From Fragilaria radians (lineage: Eukaryota > Bacillariophyta > Fragilariophyceae > Fragilariales > Fragilariaceae): a stretch of 64,000 bases of DNA. The stretch lies in the NCBI GenBank assembly GCA_900642245.1, contig CAAAJI010000012.1:176333-240332 (forward strand), in the 5' to 3' direction. Shown one piece after another: positions 55,603 to 64,000 of the stretch. Below the pieces are notes generated by a model, which was given only the letters and a program-made list of their open reading frames with translations, was not told the origin of the DNA and did not search any database. How positions within the stretch are numbered: position 1 is the first letter of the stretch; every line of letters begins with the position of its first letter. The translations under genes and the position numbers were made by a program.

Positions 55603-58600
55603 ATGTCTACAAGTCGGGTTCCCAAGAAGAAAGCAATCTTCAAGAGTGGGACCAAAGATGATAATAGTAAAGGTGAAAATTATGGTAGAAGTGGAAATCG
55701 TGCTAGTGGAGGAAAGCGTAACGCCAAGCCGGAATATGCGAAAGCTTCTATATCCAAAGCCCACAATATTGCGATGTCTGCGGGAACATCGCGCTTGAAT
55801 CGAATTTTAGACCAACCAAACAAATACCGTGTCTCCTACGTTGCTGATTGGCAAGGACTAATGCCAATCGAGCCTGAATTTAATCAACGATATAAGCCCA
55901 AACACAAGCAAGCCAAAGAAGAGATAAAAAATCCTGACGACGAATCTGAAGTTGGTGCCTTTGTAGCGAAAGTTGTAGTCCCTGAACTCAGAGTGGATTC
56001 TAGATCAATTGGAGGTATGACAAAGGTTAAGAAGAACATGTCACAAGAAACTTTGGTCTCCATGAAGTGTCATAACTTCGACCTTCAAGCTGACAAGGAT
56101 GCTATATCCAAAACTGCTCTTGAATTCCCCGATCAATATGCTAAGCATAAAAGATCGTTGGGTTTCGGTGGAGGGACCAAGATTCGACATAAAATCAAAT
56201 ATGTTCTCCTAGTCCGTTCCACTAACAACCCTCTGTATTCAAGGACTAGCAAAACCGGAAAAGGAGAGAAAAAGAGTAAATATTCTCACGACTCGGATGA
56301 TGATGATGAGGATGATGATGTGGATGACGAAGCCTCTTACGATCGCATGTTTCGTCCAGAAGAGCAAACCAATGGTGAAGGTGAAAGCAATCCTGGTGAA
56401 AACTCTGAAAAGAAGGAACTAGAAGAAGTCTCTTCCTTTCCCGTCTTGGTTCTCATGTCTTTGAATCCAGATGGAACAAATCCTGATGTTCGAAAGTTGG
56501 TGGAATTGGACCAATTAACTACAGTGCAAAATGTTTCCACAGGTGGAGCAACAGTTGTACATCTTGTTTTTGCCGATGGGGATACAGTAAAGATTGATTT
56601 CGCCGTGGATGAAGGAGTAGAAGTGTCAAATGCACCTTCTGCATCAATGCGAAAGGAGCGATTTGTTTGGTCTCTACTACAAATTCACGCTATGCTTTGT
56701 ACGTCAGTTGTTGAACGTAATTCGCTGGGCAACCGAGGACAGCAAGGGGCAAGCTCCAAGGATCGTTTACTGCAGCCATTGAATGTTCGGAACTTGGATC
56801 GAGCTGAATTGCAGTATGTGGCCACGGTGAACGGGTTTTTACGTGATTCACCAGCACTGTGTGCCTTACTAGACCGTCAGCGCGATATTGGAGCAGGCTC
56901 TCATGCACATATCGATGCCTTTGAAGATGAAGAAAAGAAGGATGAAATGGATGGTATGGCATACGATATGATGATGGGCAATTTTAGTGCTCGAGTAGCA
57001 CTTTACAGTTCCGCAGAGGAGCGTGCCGACGCAGAAGAAGTATTAAATGCTATTTCTTTTCAGCAAGACTTAACCGAAGAAGGATCTGCTGCAGATGCAT
57101 TAGCAAATAAGCTACAAGATAGAATGAGGGAGTTGGAAGCTGAGACGTGTATGCGTCTTATTGCTTGGGAGGATGAAAAACATTATTCAGTTGTCAAGCA
57201 AAATCCTTACGAACGTGATTCTGAGGACGCCATGAGTTTAGGAAATCTCTTCCGCACGTTGGATTTGCTTGATAAAGAGTTAGGTCAAATGGAGGTATGG
57301 CTTCATGATCGCGCAGCTGTTATCAAACCATTGACCGATGACTGCCGGGATATCGAAGAGGAGAATCGTCAATTAGAGCAGCAGTGGAAATCCTACGAAA
57401 TGATGAGTGATGAATTACGCCGACTCTTGACTGGAGTATCCATCCCAAAAGCCTCCGAAAAGATCCTTAAGAATCCTGCTTCAGCTTTGCTCTACACTGC
57501 TGATGGCAGCATTGATATCGAAGCGAGTGAGGCTGGAGTGGATGAAATCCACATCGCAGGTAGAGCGCTGAAATCCGCAATGGATAATGCTAGGCGAGCT
57601 GGAGGAGTGCATTTGCGTGCTGTAAATGAGCGAGTTGAGCAACTCGTCCTTATGTCAGAGTCCTTTTGTACAGCTTTGGCTCAGATTATTGTCACTGTAA
57701 TGGAACAGATTAAGACCGATGTCATGGTCGCCAGTGATAATGGCAAAGTTAGTAAATCTGATACTCATGCTACGATCGCCAAAAAAATACGAGATGTACG
57801 TGTCTTGCGTGATGCTTGTAATGTTTTTATTTGACATTTGCTTATGATGATCTGACATAAAAAAATTATAGACTCAAAGAAAGTTTCAATCGTCACTGCT
57901 CGGTTATATGAAATTAATTGAGGTGCTTTCTCTCTTGAAGCCGATTCTGCTAGAAGCCATTCGGGATGCATATTCAGAAATGGTTGCAGAGGGAATCCTG
58001 ATGAAGAAGAGAATGAAAGGATATTTTCAGGCTTTACCCGGAAAAAATGCTGCCTATCTTAACGTAACTAGCAGAGATTTGAAGGACTATCACCCTACAT
58101 TTGGTCAACACGAAGAACACGCAACTGTCAATGCTACCGATATCAGCTTTGCTCTTGGGGAACTTCTTCCTGTCATTGCTCGCGAAGCATACTTCACGGC
58201 TGCATTATTTGGTTTGAGCTCAAAACAAATGGACGGTCGGGAAAAGAAGAGAAATTTTGAGTCCGCCAAGCGCAGTGTTGACCACTCCACTCAATACTTT
58301 AGGTATTATATTCAAAGAACATGTGGCATCGTTATGGATGGGGAAGAACGAGCTTTGACAACGAAATTGAAAAGCGATCCAATGCTTTCTTTGGTAGCTT
58401 CCATTCAGCTTAACGAGGCTATGGAGTTGTACATTGATCGAGAGAAAAAAGGTGGTGACCATTCCCTCTCGCTTGCTTATGTGCGAGCAACAATTCTTGG
58501 ATTGCGAAAGAAAGTGGATAAGCAATGGGTTGAATGGGTGGACGAGCAGTGCGAATGGATCAAGTCTCATCCAGGAGTTCCAGTGACAGGAAAGCGAGCA

Positions 58601-59428
58601 GGTATCTTTTCCTCGTTTTCGAGATTTCCCACATACTTAGATCACATTGTTTTGTGTTGCCGTGAGGGAAAAGCTACTGATTATACTCCAGATTTTGCTA
58701 ATATACAGGTAGTGTCGTATTATTTACAAAAAATGGCAACTGCACTTTTGGAATCACTAAGGCTGTGCTCTGAACGCGAAACGACTGACCAACAGTATGC
58801 GGCCAATGTGATGCGAATGGAAAACTCTTACTACTTTTCCCAACAAATTAAAGAACGAGGTTCTGAAATCTCTGCACTCTTTCAAAAACAGCTGACAAAA
58901 GCTAGCACAGTCTGCAAGCAGAGCACTGACGCTTATTTGGGCTGGATGATAAAACGTGAATTCAAAGCTTTGCATACTCTCTTCTCGCAGATTTCCCGTA
59001 TTCGGAGAGATGTAGGAGATAAGGACGTTCCAATACATATTCCAAGGGCAACTTTCGTGAAAACATTACAGAAAGAATCCAACAGAGAAGTGATGAAAGA
59101 AAAAATTGCAACTCTTTATGCTCGTATGGAAAAACACTTGAGCGACGAGGGGAAGCTACTTCCGATCGCCTGGAAGGCACTGGTTAAAGTGATGTACGAA
59201 TGGTTTGGTAGGTGGGAAAAGTTATCTACTCAGTGTTACAAGCATGTTTTGGAGCCTAGCGCTGTGGACGTCGTCCGTTTGGCGAAGCAGGCTGGTGGAG
59301 GCAGTGGGGCTCAAGCTAAAATAAAGTTCTCTGCAGCGGTTGAAGCAATCAAATCCTCTTCCGCTCCATCACAGGCTATAACGGAAAAGGCCAGGCAAGC
59401 CCAGATTATCAGTATGCTTCGAAAGTAA
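55603..59428 (+). CDS. SEC3: exocyst complex subunit Sec3 (EXOC1), two exons
   Basis: Exons 55603-57795 and 57872-59428, 76-bp GT-AG intron, phase 0; 1249 residues. Sec3/EXOC1 marks sites of exocytosis and tethers vesicles to the plasma membrane through phosphoinositides. The N-terminal 100 residues are basic and disordered. A PH-like region with 'RHKIKYVLLVRST' and 'FPVLVLMSLNPDG' (about 190-380) ends at 'RFVWSLLQIHAML'. It is interrupted by an acidic GAT-repeat-encoded segment (about 229-246). The coiled-coil core starts near 552 ('LDLLDKELGQMEVWLHDR', 'EENRQLEQQWKSYEMMSDEL'). Exon 2 is helical, with 'YMKLIEVLSLLKPILLEAI' and 'LPVIAREAYFTAALFGL', as in the Sec3 C-terminal domain. Overall similarity is moderate, but the order fits. 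Sec3 is the likeliest assignment. Confidence 0.82.
56296..56333 (+). repeat. GAT-rich trinucleotide repeat in Sec3
   Basis: A GAT/GAC run coding for consecutive acidic residues (Asp/Glu) in the middle of the Sec3 PH-like region. Typical of expanding triplet tracts; likely variable in length between strains. Confidence 0.75.
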
Positions 59429-60558
59429 TTAGTTACCGGTGCTTGGAAGGTAACAAATATTGTTTGTTGCTGAAATTTCTTTGGATCATTCTTTGTTAGA
59501 AATACTATTTTTTGATTTAACTTTAAAAAAGGTTGCTTAAACGTGTATTATTCTATATTGATAATCAATGTTCTCAATTGATTTGTCTTCCTTCTTGACA
59601 CCAAAATGAAAATCAAACAAAAGCATCCATTATGGATAAATTGATGATTGATTGATTTATCTATAAACATGGAGCTTGTCGTAGAAACGGATATGTGATA
59701 AATGATTTTACATGAGATCCGTTTATCCTTAAAATATGCTGGCGGCATGCAGTGTCGCATGATCAGTTTCATGTGTATTCTACAACTCTTGGATCTTGAG
59801 ATATTGGATACCCCTCAGTAAAATCGCCACCTAGCTCAAGATGTTAAATATGATTCCAAAATGAAAATCAAAAGGAAACAATAGAAATCTGAGTATATCT
59901 CCGCACATCCATGAAAATTGATTGTTGCGGTTCCATTTAAGAATGGACTTAATTAAGTTAATAATTATTGAAAAATATAAAGGTTTTTTTTACGGACAAA
60001 CAGAAATAAGTGTATAGAAAATGTAGACTGGAGGGTTCTTACAATTTGAAAAATAAATGTATCAGTGATTGATTTGTCACCGACATATCACAGCAGTAGC
60101 AGCAAAATTAAAAAGGAATCCATTCAAGAGAATAGTTTCCTATCAAGTAAATAATGAGCTTTGAATCCACCAAAAGTGTTAGGTGATTTGAAGAAGTTGA
60201 AGCAAATGTTTGTCACAGAAAAGAATCAAGATTCAGTAAAGTGAATTGAGATTGATAAATAATGAGGAAAGAACGTGTTAGAAGATTTGAAAAAGAAAAC
60301 TTAATTGACTAAGTGACGAGAAGAAAATAACAGAAAGAGAAGTACACGACTAGGGGAGAGGGGGGGAAAAAGATAGTTCTCTTTCAACGTTTGTTCCTTT
60401 TGGTATTCGTACTGGTCGAACAGTAAGTACACTGTGCAACATCATGATACGATAACTTGGCGTATCTTTTTGGTGACGCTCGTTGTAGTAATTACTCGAT
60501 TGTACGTTCGTTCGTTCTTTCCTACGTGAATCGACGATTGAGTGAAACTTTTAACAGC
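59429..60558. other. 1.1-kb spacer
   Basis: Strongly AT-rich, with a purine-rich stretch near 60350-60372 (GGGGGAAAAAG-like) shortly before the IF1-like gene. No gene, RNA or repeat recognised. Confidence 0.45.
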
Positions 60559-61009
60559 ATGCTTCTTGTGAATGTATCTCGCTCGATGGTTCGTAGCTCT
60601 GCCCTTAGATCGGCATCGCGCTATATGTCTTCCTTAGGAGATACTTTGGAGAAGAAGGTATGTTTAATCAGGAACGCTTTCATGTTGGCGAAGATGCTCT
60701 GACTGGAAAAGTTTAATCTGCAACACATGACATCATCTGACACTCTCAAACATGTCGCCTTCAATAATATTGCAGGGAAAAGTTGAAGAAGATAGATTTA
60801 TTCGCGCTCAAGATGCGGCTAAATTGGCTAAACTTCATGGTGAGTTATTGCAACAAGCACAAGAGGCGGCTTCTGCGAAAGATGTGGAACAATTTGATGA
60901 GGTGATTGCACCTCTGATTGCGGAAATCAAAGGGATGTTGGCATCTGGCGAATCTTTGAGCCCCGAAACGTTGAAAGCAATTGCTAAGTGGAAGTTAAGC
61001 CTTCACTGA
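60559..61009 (+). CDS. mitochondrial ATPase inhibitor IF1-like protein, two exons
   Basis: Exons 60559-60657 and 60776-61009, 118-bp GT-AG intron, phase 0; 110 residues. The first 20 or so residues ('MLLVNVSRSMVRSSALRSAS') are Ser/Arg-rich, a good mitochondrial presequence. The following segment 'LGDTLEKKGKVEEDRFIRAQ' and 'AAKLAKLHGELLQQA' resembles the minimal inhibitory helix of IF1 (basic start, EED/EE..(Y/F).R, then KL..L), which binds F1-ATPase at low pH and blocks ATP hydrolysis. The C-terminal 60 residues form another helical region with no counterpart in short IF1s. The assignment rests on motif similarity alone; a general small helical mitochondrial protein is the alternative. The frame upstream of 60559 (to a TTG at 60457) has no ATG, so I chose 60559. 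Confidence 0.55.
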
Positions 61010-63490
61010 ACATGAAAAACTACCGAAAATCATGTGTAAACCACCGACACCACTTCGCAAGATAAATTGTCAATTACTTAATTTCAGTAATTTTTTCTTT
61101 CTTCAATTGAATGTAGTTATGGAAATTAGCTTTCGCAAGGCAGGTTTCTTTCGACAAATAGATTTAGGAATGCGCTGGACACATAGAGGACGATAATCAA
61201 TGGCATGAAGTAAGGAGATTTCAGGGTAGCGTTCACTATTGTATTGATTCAAAGGCTCAGATATGATGATACCTCACCTCTAGATATCGTGCAACTTTTG
61301 AAGAGGAAAGATTCGTTTAACCATTCACTATTGATGCAATAAACTTATCCCTTAAGTTGCAAATTAAGCAGTACTATTTAAAAGTGTTTTACGTGAGATG
61401 GGAATTAGGTAGCAAAAAAAGAAAAGTAAATATTGATATTGTTGAACTGAAGTTGAATGCTAAATTCAGCTTATGTGTTTGGTGCTCGAAAAGATTAAGT
61501 GCAGAATGCGCCTTATCCTCCATTCTAAGTTCCTTGCACTATACTTGAATATGCTTAATCAATTAAAATGTAACTCAAACTATGTTCTATGATGCCCTAA
61601 AAGTGTACAAGATTAAAAAAGTGAAAAACAAGTAAAGCAAAGACATACAATATCTGAAGAAAAAAGAAATGGTCCTTTCAAGAATGTATCGTCGTAATTT
61701 GGCTCTGTGTCTGAAACTCTATATCATTTGCAGGTTAAAAGCACTAATAAGGGCATTCAAATCCAACCGTTGCCGAATAAAGAGAGATAACCTTGGTCAT
61801 GGACTTTGCTAATATCAGAAAGAAACCTCGCTCATTTATGGCGGTGGAAAAGTATTACCACGAAAAAAAGCTTTGAACACAAGTTTGTTGCAATATTTTA
61901 CCAGTTAAAGCAAAGGAGTAGAAAACCCATCCGTCTTTGCTCACTATTCAATTAACTATGTTACAGTTCTGGAAACTTTAGCCACAAACCTATGCAATAT
62001 TTGTTTAAGAGAGATAAAGAAAAGCAGAGTTAGTAGCAAACCAATAATTTGTAATTATTACAAAACTCCTGGCCACATATTTTTAAATGTTTTGAATTGA
62101 TGTGAAGAACCGATTCTGGGGAGTTGATGCCAACTCCTAAAGTACCCAAAGAAGTCTTAGCTGCGTATGTCAATTTAGATCATGCACCTGACCTAGCAAC
62201 AATACAATTCATAAGTGGATTAATTATGTGGTAAAGTTACACACATCCCAGTTAGCTTTCTATGGATTCGGTACCCTTTTGTGAAATCGATGTGTTTCTG
62301 ATTAGCATGAAACATCTTTATGATTTACAAAAAGACATTATTCAGATTCCATGTCAACCAAATCTCATTCTTTTTTGCTGAACATCTCTTTTGAGAGTGA
62401 TATTTCCATTAACACTTCTTTAATTTACTACTCCCGTATTTACTGACCGTACGTCCAATCTAAGCACGACTCTCTGATTAGCTTTAGAAACGTTTAAATA
62501 TTCTGTCGCGGATTCACTTCAAGCCTTTTCATTTATACATGATAATAAATTTATATCAAAAAGTTCATTATATGCTTTCTTCATTTCTTGACGCTTGTAC
62601 TTAATGGTCTGTGTCATATTTTTATCAATCCCTGAGTCATGAAATCATAAATTTCTTTTCAGAGTAATGATATACATGATTAACTTGGGTTTTGTCATAA
62701 TATCACTCTCACTTCCCTACTAAAAGCAAAGGCAGTACTTTGTCCCCTATGGCTTCGTGTACACGATGGTTTGCAATTACTGTATATTTATTTCTTTTAG
62801 ACACTTAATGGAACTGAAGTTTTTGAATCGTATACGCCCAGCATTGATTTGTATCCAACTAAAGCTCACTCGAAAATGACAGAAGTATGTATGTAGCTTC
62901 TAGAATGAGTTATGTTGATATTCTTGACTCTACAAGCACTGAAATATGCTGAGCTTAATACTGCTTTCTGACGCTAAGAATACCTTCTGTTGGAGTATTA
63001 TTCAAGATAACAAATATGGCAGTGATGGATATTCTCATCACCAAGTCATGGGCATGAAAGGCATTACCATAAGGGTCACATTGACATTAGTACCTTGGAG
63101 AAAGCATGCAATTTGGAGCTTCTTCCTCAATTCCAGGGTAGAAGTCCTTCCAATTTGGATATCTTCATCACGGTAGAAATGTTTTGAGATAAGATCATTT
63201 CTTTCATTAGGTTTCAACTGTCGCTGTCTTGGTGTCATGGTGAACCTAATCATTGCAGACGGAATGCAAATCTGTTAGATGCAATTAGTAACTTCAATGA
63301 GTTGTATGTAACATGTCTGGAATAACCTATCAAATAGCTCGCGAATGAGTGATGTTGATGCTATTCAAAATGATCAACGTGGAATGAGAAGTCATGGCTG
63401 ATGCACGAAGATGGGTTATCAAGGATATTCTACGTTGTGCTGATAATCCCCAAGACACAGATACCACCAAGAAACAAGTGAAGGACAGAA
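61010..63490. other. 2.5-kb spacer
   Basis: No recognisable gene. The minus-strand open frame 63038-63253 (71 codons) begins with basic residues but shows no domain. It lies beside the copia fossil and may be part of it. Confidence 0.4.
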
Positions 63491-63504
63491 AATGACAATG
63501 GTTT

Positions 63505-63860
63505 TTTTCATTTAAATGAACTGGCGTACACAGAATTGATGCAATCCATCAACACGAAGACCGCCAGTGGGAATGTAGCATTTACCATGGTAATGGATAC
63601 AAAAACAAGGACAAAATGCAGCCGTGACTAAGGAGAGGTTGAAGAATTTAAATGAGCCCACCTCAGCTCCTTTCTTTTGATAATGAAGATGCAGATACTT
63701 GAATTAATTTTATGAAGAATTTGGAATGAAGCTAGGCTGCACGGGATCAGCAATGACAGATAATTGGTTTATGATCCATGAGCTGAATGAGCTGACCAAT
63801 GATTATGAATCACAAATGATGCTTTTAACTAGAAGAATCAGAAATAAATTAAATTTGCTT
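63505..63860 (+). mobile_element. gag fossil of a Ty1/copia (CoDi-like) element
   Basis: Translation with frame shifts gives three successive blocks of a copia gag: 'LNELAYTELMQSINTKTAS' (about 63514-63570), 'AAVTKERLKNLNEPTSAP' (about 63617-63673), and 'GSAMTDNWFMIHELNELTND' with 'YESQMMLLTRRI' (about 63747-63840). The order and wording match the gag I know from diatom CoDi retrotransposons. It is broken by stops, and no pol part is visible before the window ends at 64000. It could continue beyond the window. Confidence 0.75.
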
Positions 63861-64000
63861 AAGGATTTTCTTAGCTGTTGTCTATAGTTTATTTAATGTT
63901 ATCCATGGTGAATAGTCATCATTATTGTTTTGCTCACTTTGATTCTTTGTATTCTTTACCTTCATGAGAATTTAAAATTCTAGAAAAGGGGATATGATTG

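Overview
The window looks like nuclear DNA of a stramenopile alga, most probably a diatom. Genes are intron-poor, and the introns I could place are short (about 60-260 bp, GT-AG). Secreted proteins have Ser/Pro- or Pro/Thr-rich tails. The mobile elements include a Ty1/copia gag fossil resembling the gag I associate with diatom copia (CoDi) elements. Base composition is AT-rich, with long gene-free stretches between compact gene clusters. There are no bacterial-style operons, no rRNA or tRNA that I can recognise, and no CRISPR array. A run of Ns (33074-33492) is an assembly gap.

Layout. 0.6-1.1 kb: a small SANT/Myb-like gene. 1.3-6.6 kb: a decayed Ty3/gypsy-type LTR element with a dead hAT transposon lying between its left LTR and its gag. 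6.7-17.7 kb: the densest cluster, with a secreted family 2 glycosyltransferase, CDC123, the spliceosomal WD40 protein PRL1/PLRG1, a four-exon membrane patatin, and a 1512-residue surface protein with repeated Cys-bearing modules. 17.7-21.5 kb: a gene desert with a compound inverted repeat. 21.5-25.6 kb: a secreted beta-propeller protein divergent from the tri-snRNP factor USP39/Sad1. 25.6-33.8 kb: mostly empty, with an A20 zinc-finger gene and a 0.6-kb LTR copy next to the gap. 33.8-38.4 kb: KAE1/OSGEP, a 710-residue protein of unknown function and a possible 100-residue gene. 38.4-43.1 kb: desert with two more LTR copies, one inverted. 43.1-53.6 kb: a second propeller protein carrying two fasciclin domains, guanine deaminase, an EEP-family phosphodiesterase head-to-head with biotin protein ligase, and a mitochondrial carnitine/acylcarnitine-type carrier. 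53.9-61 kb: a twin CX9C mitochondrial protein, exocyst Sec3, and an IF1-like ATPase inhibitor. 61-64 kb: desert ending in the copia gag fossil.

Most recognised genes are eukaryotic housekeeping functions: translation initiation, splicing, tRNA t6A modification, exocytosis, purine catabolism, biotinylation and mitochondrial import or assembly. They are placed without obvious operon logic, and neighbours are often convergent or divergent at short spacing. The part that looks least described is the set of cell-surface proteins: two paralogous propeller proteins with different C-terminal arms (one fused to FAS1 adhesion domains), and the large multi-module transmembrane protein. These are good candidates for diatom wall, adhesion or sensing functions. 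That role is an inference from architecture only.
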